A DNA stretch of 64,000 nt from Medicago truncatula. Its lineage: Eukaryota > Streptophyta > Magnoliopsida > Fabales > Fabaceae. The notes beneath the pieces were generated by a model. It did not search any database and had not been told where the DNA came from. It was given only the letters and a program-made list of their open reading frames with translations. The DNA is taken from the NCBI RefSeq assembly GCF_003473485.1, contig NC_053042.1, forward strand, positions 4,363,501 through 4,427,500, read 5' to 3'. The position numbers and the translations under genes were made by a program. This document shows positions 23,583 to 35,966 of the stretch, piece by piece; position 1 is the first letter of the stretch, and each line of letters begins with the position of its first letter.

Positions 23583-24249
23583 GGTCATATTGATGGAAAA
23601 TACATCATTCAAATAAATAAATAGAAAAGGTGCTTTAGTACCAATACAATGGTACTAAAAAATACAATTAAAATTGAGTTCATGTTGGTACATTGTGGAA
23701 AATTTCTTTGTAAACAACACTTGAAGTGTAGTGCAGCCACAAATAACACATTTTAGACAAAACAATCAACATACATTTATATTTATATTTATATTTATAT
23801 AATAATAATTTAGCAAGAATCGACAAAATGCTTCCAACCATACCCAAAACTGATTCACGAACATAAGGTTCCTTCATTTCATCGTTGCACATACGTCTAT
23901 ACGAATTCTCGTTAGCATATGAGGTTGCATGCTCGTCCAATATAGGATGGCCTATACCTATGTAATTAAAATAACTATCTTAATATAAATATGAGCAATA
24001 TTAATATTGCACTAATGGTATAAGCTATAGCTATGGTTGTTGTATCGATGTAATTACCATCTTCATCCATTAGCAATATTTGGAGGTACTATCTTAATAT
24101 ACATAGGTTACCATTGGTAATATCATAGAATGGACAAATTCCTCCATGAACCTTGTGCCTCATGGTGGGCACCATCACGACAAAAATAACTTATACCATT
24201 AGTGCAAAAAATTAAACAACCATTGTTCACCTTAGGCCTCTCCATCCTA

Positions 24250-24445
24250 TAACATAATCACCAAGCCTTTCTTGATTGCAGCATTCCCTTCTGCATCTTT
24301 TACAACAAAAGTGCATGGCAATATCAATTTTATCCACTTCATGCCAGCGTTAGTCTCCAACACGAACCAGCACAAATCTAGTTGAGCAATGTCGCCGTCT
24401 TGCATCGATAATTCAGTGCAATAGAAACTCTTATGCCCTTACAAA
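24250..24445 (-). other. Possible exon of unknown origin inside the inverted-repeat region
   Basis: The minus strand has an open segment without stops reading FYCTELSMQDGDIAQLDLCW followed by a hydrophobic stretch (FVLETNAGMKW, LILPCTFVVKD). The local base composition is less AT-rich than its surroundings. I do not recognise the family. It may be a captured host exon or chance; no flanking exons could be joined with confidence. Confidence 0.3.
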
Positions 24446-26352
24446 TTGGGAAAAAAATAGATGTTATGAGTGGAAAATGAAGAAAACGTAAACAGTAGCC
24501 GCCATTGGTGAATACATATAAAGAAACGGAAATACAACCTACGAATTGAATTGGAGTTGAAAATGAGGTGGAAAATGATGCGACTCAAAATTCAATTCAA
24601 TTCATAGAAAGGATGTCAAAGAGGTCATCACCATCGCCAAAACCTCACCTTATTTTAACAACACATGAAATATTGTTGGAGCCTTACAAATACAGGAACA
24701 ACAGAATAAATAAAACATAAAGAAAAATGATAGAAGTGCAATAAATCAGAGATTATGTAGATTTAGCCTAAAATTATCAAAGGTTGGAGGGCACAACATA
24801 TCAAATAACAACATTTGAAACAGAAAAACCTCTCAAACTCTGTTGTAAGAGTTTTACTGACAGTAATATGCTCCAATTGTTATGTTGCAAAAATTGAGGG
24901 AGATATGAAGGATTAGTGAAAGAATGAGCAACATCCTGGAATTAGTCAAAGAATGAGCAGCATGAGGAATTACCTCCAATCCAAGCTGCAAATCAAGAAT
25001 AATGAAACAACGCAACAATTAAAATTTCAATCAATTTTTCATGATATATTAATTTTTTTTCAAAAACTCAAAAGCAATAAATAATAAAAAATTGATTCAT
25101 ACCATTTTACCAAAGAGAAAACGTATCGGGTTGGAGTTGCTGTCAAGGATTGAAATAGTGTGAACCGACTTGATGAATCTCCTTCATCCGTAGCAATTTT
25201 TAAAATTTTGGTGAATCTACTTTATGAAAAAGGCATGACAGTGAAGTCTAATGGTTCTAATTGTTTTCCCTTTTAATAATTTCAAAGAAACGTGTTTTGC
25301 ATTGATTTAGAATTTAAACACTTAAATGTACTACTTAAATAGAGACCTGCAGTTTAGATATTCTGCATGATTATGTTATAAAATGCAGAAAATTTTCAGC
25401 ATGGTGTAGGTATGTATAAGAATCAAACAAAAATCAAATGTAATTCATGATAAGCTGAGTTGTGGATTGAAAAGTTAAATTTATTCATGAACTTCTGTTA
25501 GCTTCCATCAGAAGAAAAAAATGCACCTTTTGCAAAAGCTCCATCAGAAGAAATTTCAGCAAATCAATACTTAAATGTCTAAACAAAAGACCATTCAACA
25601 AATCAATACTTAAATGTCTAAAATTAATTTTGATTAAATTGATTCCGGCCAAAAAAGAGTTAAATGTAAAGAGTATGTTTGAATATATTCATGTAATAGT
25701 GGCTTGAACAATAAATTCAAGGATAAAAATCAATTGTAGAGGCAACACTCTAAATTATAGCTTCATGTTAGAATAATTCTATTGTTAAAAAAAGTTAGAA
25801 TCCATTCCGGATGCAAAATCAATTCTACTTGTCGAAATCAATATCAATTTTGCTTTCTCCAAATGTGGAACCAAACATATACTTAATATCGTTTTCTTAT
25901 CCATATCCAGTAATAATGATCATAAAACAGACCTCACATTATTAAACAAATGACACGTTTTTCAGCACCCTAAAGTATTATATAAAGTTAAAGGAACAAA
26001 CTTTATAAAACCACATTGTTAGATCAACAAATTCCAGAAACCAAACGGTTCAAAAAATTAAAAAGAAAACTACCTGAAGTTAAGGAATAGTCGAAAGGAA
26101 AAAAGTGGCCAGAAGTAAAAAGGAGGGGGCTAATGAAAAGAAGAGATAGAAAAGAGTAAAATGAACTAAATTATCTTCAAGAAATGACAGATACACACTA
26201 TATACAATTCCAATCAATTATAGTTAGACAAAAGTAGGTTAAACCGAAAGGGACCTATTGGGGTTTCAATGTTCATATAAGTGTTCTTGAATAACAAAGA
26301 TTAATTGCATAAGATTGAAGACAGAGGATAAATCAAAAATAAAACAGACATA

Positions 26353-26357
<5 letters not shown>

Positions 26358-26408
<51 letters not shown>
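26358..26408. repeat. (AG)n microsatellite
   Basis: An almost perfect GA repeat of about 25 units. On the minus strand it is a CT tract just downstream of an open segment (26409-26618) whose end TTGG fits a splice donor before GTTAGCTCTCTC. The open segment has no family I recognise. Confidence 0.85.
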
Positions 26409-26410
<2 letters not shown>

Positions 26411-27255
26411 AACCGAGTTTGGTAGATTGAAGAAAGAGATCGGAGATCAAGAGGGAGGCTTTGGTGGAGAAAGAGAGAAGAAGCAGCCATGAACATGGGT
26501 CTCCAACGATGGTGAGGTGGAAGGTGATTTGGGGTTTGAAATCAATTGCAGAGAGGGTCGGAATTTGGTGTTGAATGAAATGGAAGGGTGAGGAAATGGC
26601 CAAAGCTGGTGCTACCACGGGTGATGGTGGTGATACGACGAAGTTACACTATAGTTATAGCGGCGGGAGTGAACGGTGGCAGTTGTGGGAGAAAAGGGGG
26701 GTAGATGACGAACCGTAGGTAGAGAGAGGAGGGTTAGGTCAGTCATGGTTCCCAATGAATGCTTGCTATACCCAGTATTGAAAATAGATGACATTAATTG
26801 TTGGCATTTACAATTTACAATGAGATAGAATGATTTTGAAATTTGAAGCATGGTTTAGGGCGCTAGCTTTCAGTAAGATGAATTTGAAATTCAAAATTAG
26901 CATTAAATGTGGTTAAGTGCACAATTTTCCCGCTCAAAACCAAGGATTAGGGTTTTGAAAAAGTTGTGTGCATTGTACTTTAGGATTAGATAATAAGGAT
27001 AAGGATGCCATGCCATCATGCACCGCTGCCCCACCACTACTTTTTAGTGGAATCAATAGCATTGCACATTCCCCTAGCCACACCATGTGTGACAAAACCG
27101 GTGTGAGCGTGAGTTAACTCACGCTGGGTTTTAGTGTGTGTTTTCTTCGTAATTTAAGTCACGCAGCGTGAGTTAATTCATACAGGGATATATTCAGTAT
27201 TTCAGTTGGGAGGCAGTAAAATGTGTTGGGTAAAGAGTAGGATTCCGAGGTTATA

Positions 27256-29380
27256 GGTGGTTGTTTGGTCTAAGGGCCTAATTTAATATCTATTCCTCCT
27301 TGTCCTCCTTCTTTTTTCCAATTTTGGTATCCTTTTCATTATATATATTTGCTATTGAAAAAACAAATTTAAAAGGAGTGACATACTTAATTAAAAGATC
27401 AGAGATTTATTTTTTCCCTCAAAATTTTCTTGCAAGCCAAGTGGTATATCTATCAGTTAAATCGAGGGATTAATTTGATATTATTTTTTTGTCAAGAACC
27501 GAATTGGTCCACGAGAAAATCGTAAGGAACTAAAATAAGTCTTTACTATAATTAAAATTTTCAATTTCATAGATCAATTTTAAGTATTGTTATTATGAAG
27601 GACTAAGTGATACAACCTTACAATGTTAAGGACCATCTTAGATATTTACTCGTTTATTTATCCTATTTATTATCATTTTTGCCACCTAAGTAACATTTAT
27701 TGCACCAACATATTGGACAATATGGCTACACTACCACAATGGCAATGTTTTTTTGTTACATAAATGTTTAAAGAGTAATGTGTTACTTATAGATCATCCA
27801 CAAAAGAGTTATTCACGTCGATAATGAGAGTTGAAGCCACGATCGTTCAGGTGCCAAACAATGATGTTATTTTAACCCATTCAAATTATATGTACATTAT
27901 ATATGAATAAATGTCTTTTTTTTTTTTTTTTTCCAATTATGTCATTTTAACAAAAAAAACAATTATTTCAAACTATATGTTATTTTTTGATATCAATAAA
28001 ATTTTACACTATTTTACCAATTTTATCCTTTTAATTATTCATATATATTCCTTTGTTTTACCAATGTTATTAAGCAATTATTTCATTCAATTAGTTTATT
28101 TGCTCACATTCTGTGTACTTGGCTATTTATTAATTTTGTTAAATCAATGATATCAGCCACTATTTAACCATAATACCTTAACAAGGAATATGATTAAAAT
28201 GATACTAATAAATAAAGTTAGAAGACCCACATAACACAAACCCTAACGTTTATTTGAATAAAACTAAGAGAAAGGACTAAATGTAGTAACAGTAAGAAAC
28301 TTAGAGGACCGAAATAAATCAATTTTTAGTTAGAGGGTTAATCCGATACCAATTAAATAATTAGAGGACAAAAAAGGTAATTTGGCCGTGAAGTTATGAG
28401 AATGACTTTTCTGATGAAGATAAACACTATAGCATCAAAAGTGTAGTGAGTAACACCCCCAATGTTTGTACAGTGGGATCAAAAGTTCAGTCATCATAGT
28501 ATCATCAATTTATCAGATTAACAAGACTGCACTTAATCTAATTTTATCCTACCTTGTTTTAAGTGTAACACCCCACAAAATGTAACACTTAAGACTATCA
28601 CATAATATCATCAACTCTTTTTGCATGTTAAAGATGTCAAAGATAAAATAGTACTTGTAAGTCCAATATGTTGCAAGCATTACTAGATGAATTACAATTG
28701 ATCATTAATCAGTAATCAACAATATAAAAATGAATCAAACATTAAGATCAAAATTAATTTTTCCAAAAAAATCAGTTGTCTGACTGCACCGTAGAAGCTT
28801 CCTTATTCATTTTGTTAAATCAATGATAACCACTTTTTTATGATAACCACTTTGAAAACTACTCATAACTCATTAATACATTGGACTATGTATGTGACAT
28901 TTTATTCATTTTGTTAAACCAATGAATATACCAATGAGGTACTTTTGGAATGCAAAAAATAAACTTGACACTTTATTTAGATTTCTTAATAATGTGCATT
29001 TGCTATAATGACATATAATCTAAGACATAGAGAGTGATTGATTCAATACATATTGGTGATTAACATGTATCACGTACACAATTATTCATAAATGAGCGAT
29101 AGTTTTTTTTTTGTTTTTTGGAGAGGGAGCAATATTGTTTGTTTGTCACCTAATAGAAGTTATCATAGATGTTGCAATAAAACTCTACTATACAGAATAA
29201 TAGCACCAAACTTAGAAATAAGGGTTGAATATACGAGGTATGTATGTAATCAACAAGTACATCATACACTGTCAGTGGCAGAGCTTGTACCAAATATTAA
29301 GAAGAGCTAAAATATATCAAATCAATAAATCATTAATTTACTAAAAAGAACTTGATTTCAATTTACCCTCCCAAGTCCCA
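27256..29380. other. AT-rich intergenic region with degraded repeats
   Basis: No gene is supported. Blocks such as GGGATTAATTTGATATTA (about 27466) and GGACCGAAATAAATCAA (about 28307) resemble the ends of legume GGACTAAA-type MITEs, but clean ends were not found. A T-run lies at about 27914-27932. Confidence 0.4.
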
Positions 29381-29382
29381 AC

Positions 29383-30158
29383 CATAATTTTAAAACTCGG
29401 ATTGGACCGGCCGATTTGACCGATTGAACCAGGAACCGGACCCCTAACCGATTCGGTCTGAATTTGGATCGGTTGTGCAGTTAGCCCGGTGTGAACCGGT
29501 GCGACTCGGCCAAAACCGGTGACCCGGTGGTTCTGTGAACCGGATCGGTTTCATTATCAAACAAATATTTTATTAAACAAGTTTTGTTAAAAAAGTGGCG
29601 CTTGTGAGGATCAAACAGGTAACCTTACATTTGATTCTCACATGCCTAACCACTGTAGCCGGCGCTTCATGTTGTTTAATTTTTCTTCTAAACATTCATA
29701 TATGATTATCATAGCATCTAATTAAAAGGTGGGTTGAACACATTAAATAGCAAAACGTTTAAGAGAAAACAAAATCTCATGTCATTTATATATCCCAAAA
29801 AAAAGTGTCATTTATATATCTCAGGAGGTTTTTTACTCCTTTAAAAAAATTAAATTTTTTAAGAAATTTTTAATACTTATCTAAATATTGTATAGTTTAT
29901 TTAGATGTAAAATATAGATGTTATGATCAATGAGTTTGAATTTGAAGAATTAGTTTGTGAAATTATATATTAAGTCATTTGGTTCAATTCAATTTAATAC
30001 ATATATATATAAAAAAATTATAATGGCCGAGTTATAGCCGAGTCTTTCGGTTTAATCCGATTTAGTCATGCGGTTCAACCAATGACCCAGTGGTTCAACC
30101 AACGAATCAGTGACCCACTAACATTGCTGAGTCGATAACCGGTCTGAGTTTTAAAACT
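29383..30158. mobile_element. Non-autonomous element with CCGGTT-rich ends
   Basis: The left end TTTTAAAACTCGGATTGGAC and the right end in reverse complement TTTTAAAACTCAGACCGGTT form terminal inverted repeats. Both arms are rich in AACCGGT/ACCGGTT and GGTTCAACC motifs. A second, shorter copy lies at 34563-34879. This kind of CCGGTT-rich repeat is common in plant genomes. It has no coding capacity, and the target duplication could not be set. Confidence 0.5.
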
Positions 30159-30180
30159 ATGCTCTCAAAAGTAAAAATTA

Positions 30181-30828
30181 TTATGAAGGGACTTTCAAAA
30201 TAACATTGACTTCTCCCGAGGCTCTTTTGAACCGAGTAAGTGCTCTGATCAACTCTGGTATAACATTTGCAAAAGGCTTCACAATCATTTTTTTTAGCAC
30301 CGGAGAATATAGAAGATATCTGATAAAATTTAATTCGAACTCGGTACCAGAAATGTCATCTATCATCACATGTTTTGCACCCGGAATGGCACGGCCGACC
30401 TCGAAAAGATATCTTCCCAACAATAGGTGGCAAGGTGTCAAAGGGACAGTATGCATATCAGTCCGCAGTGCCTACATGCAATTGTTACAAATCCATGGAT
30501 TAAAGGGGGAAATATAGCATGCATAAGAGATATAATGGTCTGAAGGTAACATTGTATTAAGTCATAAAAGATGGAAAATGAGATACAATGGTCTCTTATG
30601 AATCTACTGCACTGACAGTATAACTAACTCTACCTAAATTTCTATTGATTCATAACTTCTGTTAGCAAAATTGCAACTCACATCTACAAGTCTTAGAAAC
30701 TACTTTCGAAGCTAAACACATGATGTGCAAGTGCAAGCACAAATTAGCAAGCAAAGCAAAGCCAAGCAAATATAAATGAGTACTCACAGATATTTCTACT
30801 TTTCGAAGATTAGGTGAGCTTCTGAGCA
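30181..30828 (-). pseudogene. Orphan 3' fragment of an F-box/FBD/LRR gene
   Basis: The minus strand holds a copy of exon 3 of the intact gene (30471-30181) and the last about 39 bp of exon 2 (30826-30788) with its GTGAGTACTC donor, separated by a collinear intron. Exon 1 and most of exon 2 are absent. In the exon 3 copy an early stretch is shifted in frame relative to the paralog and then returns to frame (ISGTEFELNFIRYLL against ISGTQSELNLIRFLL). The block 30172-30828 aligns with 31562-32285, so it is a local tandem duplication of the gene's 3' end. Confidence 0.85.
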
Positions 30829-30839
30829 TTTTGAGATTA

Positions 30840-31556
30840 TTAAGGCTAACCCTAATAATCTAATTAACATAACAAGCTGCTACCGATTGATTAGTTCCAG
30901 AAAAAGCAAAGATCAATTTGTTTCAAAATTTCAAAGAAATCTAATTAAAGTTCCTTCAAAAAAAAGAAATCTAATTAAAGTGTCAAGTTTATTTTTTGCA
31001 AATTTTGAAACAAATTGATCTTTGCTTGATCTTTGAAATTTCAATTTTCAAGAACACACACTCATCCCATGCTTTGAAAGAAACCAAGAACACACTCAAT
31101 CCATTTTTTTCTTTCTCGGTCATTCCTCTTTATTTTCATCTTAATTGTATCCCGATTTCAGAACTACGACTTAATTGTATCAAATCTATGTAGTGAGTCT
31201 ATCACAATCTTTACATTGTCATCATCTATAACAGAAGAAATAATGGTCCTCAAATGTCAATCATGATTGTCATCATATTCTTATTATCGTATCGATAAAA
31301 GAATAATCATCTAGAAACAACAAATCTATTTTAAAAACACAACTTTCAAGCCTGTAAATTGAATAATTCCCCATGTCCGAAAGACTAATAGCATGTTTGG
31401 TTACATGTCCAAGTTACAAATCTCACGTTTCGATGCCGATTTCACAGCTATTTTAAGAAGCTACATATTTGAGCTTTTTACTAAACGCACGGCTGCGTTA
31501 ACACAGCCGCTAGACCAAACACTAGCTAAGAATATTTGCCATCAATTATCCCTCAC
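30840..31556. other. Spacer between F-box fragments
   Basis: Mostly unrecognised AT-rich sequence. The short motif CAAATTGATCTTTGC appears on both strands within about 110 bp (30908-31026), giving a local inverted repeat. The block 31196-31275 resembles 20258-20340 beside F-box copy 1. Confidence 0.45.
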
Positions 31557-31570
31557 AAGAGTAAAAATTA

Positions 31571-33446
31571 TTATGAAGGGTCTTTCCAAATAACTTCAAC
31601 TTCTCCCGATGCTCTTTTGAACCGAATTAGTGCTTTCATCAACTCCGGTATAACGTTTGCAACAGGCTTCACAATCATCTTTTCTAGCACCAGAGAATAT
31701 AGAAGTAGAAATCTGATCAAATTTAATTCAGACTGGGTACCAGAGATGCCATCTATCGTCACATGTCGCACTCGGAATGGCATGACCAGCCTTGAAGAGA
31801 TATCTTCCCAACAATAGGTGGCAGGTGTCAAAGGGACAGTAGCAACATGAGCTCGTAGTGCCTACATGCAATTGTGACAAATCCATGGATCAAAGGGGGA
31901 AATATAGATATAGAGCATATTAAATCTCTGAAGTTAACATCGTATTGAGTCATAAAAGATGGAAAATGAGATACAACAGTCTCTTATGAATCTACTGCAC
32001 TTGTAATATAACCAACTCTACCGAAATTTCTATTGATTCATAAATTCTGTTAGCGAAATTGCAACTCACATCTACAAGTCTTAGAAACTACTTTCAAAGC
32101 TAAACAATAGATAGATACTTAAAGCAAAAAAGTTTTCAAATTCCAGTAGTTTAATAACTACACAAAAACGAAAACAAGATGTGCAAGTGCAACCACAAAT
32201 CAGGAAGAAAAGCAAAGCAAAGCTAAACTAAACGAGTACTCACAGATATTTTTAATTTTTGAAGGTTAGGTGAGCTTCTGAACACACAAAGAGCGGCCGA
32301 AATTTCCTCCATGTTATCGAAGTTTATGGTTAAGGAAAGAAAACTTAGATTAATACAAGGTGTAGGAAGCTTTACTGGCAAAACACCTGCAGCCAAATAC
32401 TGAAGCATAACAACAAAAGAAGGATTTAAATTAGAATATAATGTTTTTGATACACACAGATCATGAGTGGTATACACATGATTGTGGTTCATATTAAATA
32501 ATAATAGGTGAGTCGCTCCTGAAGTCAAATTCAAAATTCAGATGCTTGAGCTATATACCTTTAAAAAAAAACCATCGATCTCTAGGCTTTGTATGTGAGG
32601 TCGATGATCGAAAAATTTGAGCAAATTGCTGGAGCATCCAGGTGATCTACTTTGATTGCTATTAGAGGTCAACTCCAAACATGAATAAATGACTATGGTA
32701 GTTAATTGGAAAGTGTTGCCAAAGGTAACAACCTCAAATTCACCAACGATTTCAAAAAACTTGAGATTTGGTGCATGAATATTAATTTGCGTTAAACCAT
32801 AAAATTCTCTCAATCTCAACTTTTCAAGCAAGGGGCACCTAGAGATAAAGTTTTCAAAAGCATCTTGAACAATATTCACTAGACATAGATCAAGACTTTT
32901 CAAGTTTCTAAAGCCTTCAAACATCGTTGGAGGTTTAAGCAAACACCCATTTAATTTTAAAGAATGTAAACTTTGACATGAGAATAAACACCAAGGTAAC
33001 TTGTAGTAATCATCTATCCAAACTTCCAACACAAGCTCTTTAATAGACCTTCCAATTAGATGAAGAATCCACCGATCAATGTTAGTCACAAGACTATCCT
33101 CGCCCATGAGATCATCAACGTTAGAGAACTTGAACATGTTGATTGGTCCAGAATGAACTAAAAGTACATGATCAACAATTTGCAAAAACTTGTTGTCAAT
33201 AATAGCTAAAGGGTCTCCGGATGTTGCAGCAGGGACAGGGACAAGTTTTGTATCAAATACAAGATTTGGAAGTGTATACCATTTTTTCCTCCAATTCCTC
33301 GACAAAACACTTGTTCTCACCGCGTCCCTAATCGGCAAATAAGACATAATCTGGTCTATTACATGACCTGGTAACCAACTAATTCTATCCGGTTCCGCAT
33401 CAAGAGTAGACTTTGTTCGTTTCCTTGCCTTTATAGATAGATACAT
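31571..33446 (-). CDS. F-box/FBD/LRR-repeat protein (At1g13570-like)
   Basis: Three exons on the minus strand (33446-32559, 32399-32244, 31861-31571) join in frame, giving 444 aa. An F-box lies at about residues 20-65 (LPGHVIDQIMSYLPIRDAVR), degenerate leucine-rich repeats follow through the middle, and the last exon encodes the FBD-like tail (ISGTQSELNLIRFLLLYS, then EKMIVKPVAN and FKRASGEVEVI). Order and length match Arabidopsis At1g13570. Such proteins join SCF ubiquitin ligases through SKP1 and recognise substrates through the LRRs; the substrate here is unknown. It is the only intact member of three copies in the window and likely the source or sister of copy 1 and of the orphan fragment. 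Confidence 0.92.
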
Positions 33447-34030
33447 TCATATAACAAAGGTACATACATGAATCAGACAACAAACTAGGTTAGAGTATAT
33501 ATATTATGCATACTAAAATCATAGCTAGGTCCACATAGAGAACCTTGGAAATTCGAACTAATATAACTTAATTAAATAAATATAAAATACAATTACTTGT
33601 GCTCTATAATGTTAGATATTGAAATTCATGGAATGGAAATGCATATTACGACCTTATTAATATTCATGGAATGGAATGCATATTACAACAGAGAAAAAGG
33701 GTTTCAGAAATTACCATGTCAAAGCTGCAATCGATTGAGTAGTTCCGGTAAAAAAGTGGATGGTGATCGCCAAGAGAGAGAGAGAGAGAAGGGTTTGTTC
33801 CAATTAGAGATCAAAAAGGGTTTATTAGGGAATAAGATCGTGTATTATATAGATAGATTCCTAAATTAGTCTTTACTTTTTTTTGAAATATAAATTAGTC
33901 TTTAAAATTGTATAATATTTTTTTATTATTAAAATTGTACACAACTTTCTTGACCAAAAAAAATGTGTAATTAGTTAAATTTCATCTTTTTTCTTTTACA
34001 GATTCATTTTTTTTTTTATTTCATAGGTTT
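33447..34030. other. 5' flank of the intact F-box gene
   Basis: Matches the flank of F-box copy 1 in several blocks, including GGGTTTCAGAAATTACCATGTCAA and a (GA)n tract at about 33774-33791. On the minus strand CATGGTAATTTCTG could be a 5' UTR donor. Beyond 33850 the sequence is AT-rich without recognisable features. Confidence 0.5.
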
Positions 34031-34034
34031 TAAC

Positions 34035-35025
34035 CCCTGCCAACTCAACAATTATCTCTACCACATTCCGTATAGAAACAGGACCACCATAGTCCAGGAG
34101 ACACCCCTCAATGGGGAGAAGTAGTAGACAAGAGACATCATCTAATATTAGTGTCATCTCCTTAATACAAACATCAGACTGTCGACACTAATGTTATAAT
34201 TGACATGCTTTAGTCAATAAAGATCAGTGGCACCTAGGACCTCCATAACCATTGCTCACTCATCCCCTTGTTGCCCTTCATGTATAGTCTTAATAAATAA
34301 AAATATCAATTTACATAAATAAAAAAAATAGTACATAAATACATAAGTGGGGGTATCTTACTTCCACATCCCACATGTGCCCGGTCTCATGATGATGATA
34401 TTGGATGAGCACAGACACGTATGTTGACCCACCATGATAGAAATCCAACGTGATTGATTCCTCTTCCACATCACGACTGGATATCATCATCGACATTCAC
34501 CTCCTCTTTATCATGGTCCAAAACATCCTCATCGACATGGTGTTGGGGTTGGGGCATATGTCATAGTTTTAAAAGCTGCACCGATCATCAAACTAGTAAA
34601 GGTAGTGAATCATTAGATTATTGGTCGAACCACTAAGTCATTGATCAAACAACATTGAAGAATCAGATCGAATCCTCCTCAAGATGTTATGTTTGTGGAT
34701 GACTGTACCTCTATTCGATCCCCGAAAAAAAGAAAAAAAACTTTAACCTGGGCGACTTAGTAAACTGTCGGCTCGTACCAGTTTAATAGTGTGACCGATA
34801 TAATATGTCATATGAACCGGTTACCCCTTTGATTTACGGTCGGACCAGTTCAACCGGCCGATCCGCTTTGTAAAACTATGGCTCATGCTCGTGCACCTGA
34901 GATAGTCGGAATCCATCAACAGTACGACCCCTACCTTTTCTCACTCTACCCTCTTCTTCAGCCTACCCCGCTCTCGCCTTGCGGATGTCGTCATATAGGT
35001 ATGTCGCGTCTAATACGGTCCATGT
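34035..35025 (-). pseudogene. Plant mobile domain (PMD/MAIN-like) gene relic
   Basis: Three separated pieces read in order on the minus strand. The first is an N-terminal MDRIRRDIPI-like start at about 35021. The second is a segment with FYHGGSTYVSVLIQYHHHET (about 34450-34370). The third contains EMTLILDDVSCLL, PIEGCLLDYGGPVS and RNVVEIIVELAG (about 34175-34040). These match the plant mobile domain of MAIN/MAIL proteins (annotated in legumes as phosphatase 7 long-form homologs), also found in some transposons. The frame is interrupted soon after the start and by the CCGGTT-type element at 34563-34879, so it is not functional. Confidence 0.7.
34563..34879. mobile_element. CCGGTT-rich non-autonomous element, second copy
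   Basis: The ends ATAGTTTTAAAAGC and (reverse complement) ATAGTTTTACAAAGC are inverted repeats. The arms contain GGACCAGTTCAACCGG and related motifs like those at 29383-30158. It lies inside the broken PMD gene and splits its first piece from the second. Confidence 0.55.
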
Positions 35026-35209
35026 TTGAAATGTAAAAATTACATATAGAAATCAACAACAAAAAAACAAGCATATTCAACACCTACCGACACACATTCG
35101 TATTACATAATCCAAACAAAAATACCTTCAAAATGCGTTTAGATTACATGAGATGTTTTCAAAGTATTGGAGGGCGTGTGAAAAAAAAGAAGAATGAGAG
35201 TATTAAAGG

Positions 35210-35353
35210 CTGCGTGAGAATAGAGAAGGATGAGAAAAGAATTTCTCAAAAATAAAAGAGTAATGACATAAAACCAAGTGTCTGCGTGAGAATAGAGAAG
35301 GACGGGAAAAGAATTTCTCAAAAATAAAAGAGAAATGACATAAAACCAAGTGT
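35210..35353. repeat. 72-bp tandem duplication
   Basis: Two adjacent 72-bp units (35210-35281 and 35282-35353), each starting CTGCGTGAGAATAGAGAAGG and ending AAAACCAAGTGT, differ at only about three positions. No coding role is apparent. Confidence 0.9.
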
Positions 35354-35966
35354 CACCTCTACCAAACTGTTGATTCTATTCCACGTACCTAATGTTTGCC
35401 TTATTGCATCTATAAAAAAACCATGTCAATCATTCCCATAAACATAAGTAATATAGTAGTGAAATGTGATTGAATTATCAATCAAATCTTTAATAAAAAA
35501 TTTTAAAAAGGAATGGTGCCCCAATCTAAGTATGAGAATATCTTTAAACTCAAAAGAATTTACAAAGATATTTATATTTACCTTTAAACTCAAAATCCAT
35601 ACTTTTTCTAATAATATTATTATAGTTGTGAAATATCCACCTACTTTTTTTCCCAGTCAAGTATACTAATGACTAAAAATGTAGAAGTTTTGAAGTTCGA
35701 CGATATCCACCAATCAATGATAATATTTTTCCAAAAAATTTACTAATCATATTCAAGACGTTTTTTAAGATATCTAAATTCAGTTTCAGCAGATCCAACA
35801 TGATGTTGGTAAGATCAAATATTTAATAATAAATAAAATTTAATATTTGATTAAAGAAAATTAAATATACTCTAGTTTATCGTTTAAAAAAAAAAATATG
35901 TGGCCAACAACAAAACCAGCGGCAAAGTGAAACAGAGTAGTAGGTAGAACAAGCAACCCAGCAACA
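35354..35966. other. CGLD27 upstream region
   Basis: AT-rich spacer. The last about 45 bp before the ATG (AGTAGTAGGTAGAACAAGC) are shared with the decayed copy at 19650-19926 and are probably 5' UTR. No other feature was recognised. Confidence 0.45.

Larger units (their letters stand above)
23145..27255. mobile_element. Region bounded by long inverted repeats (possible MULE)
   Basis: About 23145-23370 is repeated in inverse orientation at about 27048-27255. The strongest stretch pairs TGTGTGGCTAGGGAAATGTG (left) with GGTGTGGCTAGGGGAATGTG (right, reverse complement), followed by CTATTGATT in both. Both arms also contain GTGAGTTAACTCACGC-type motifs. Overall identity looks like 65-75%. Arms of about 200 bp around about 3.7 kb fit a Mutator-like element, perhaps one carrying captured sequence. 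No transposase is recognisable and no 9-bp duplication was found, so two opposed copies of one smaller repeat remain possible. Confidence 0.5.

Noticed and set aside
34311-34496. Stand-alone 61-aa minus-strand gene
   Set aside because: It is one piece of the broken plant mobile domain gene, with matching domain sequence on both sides.
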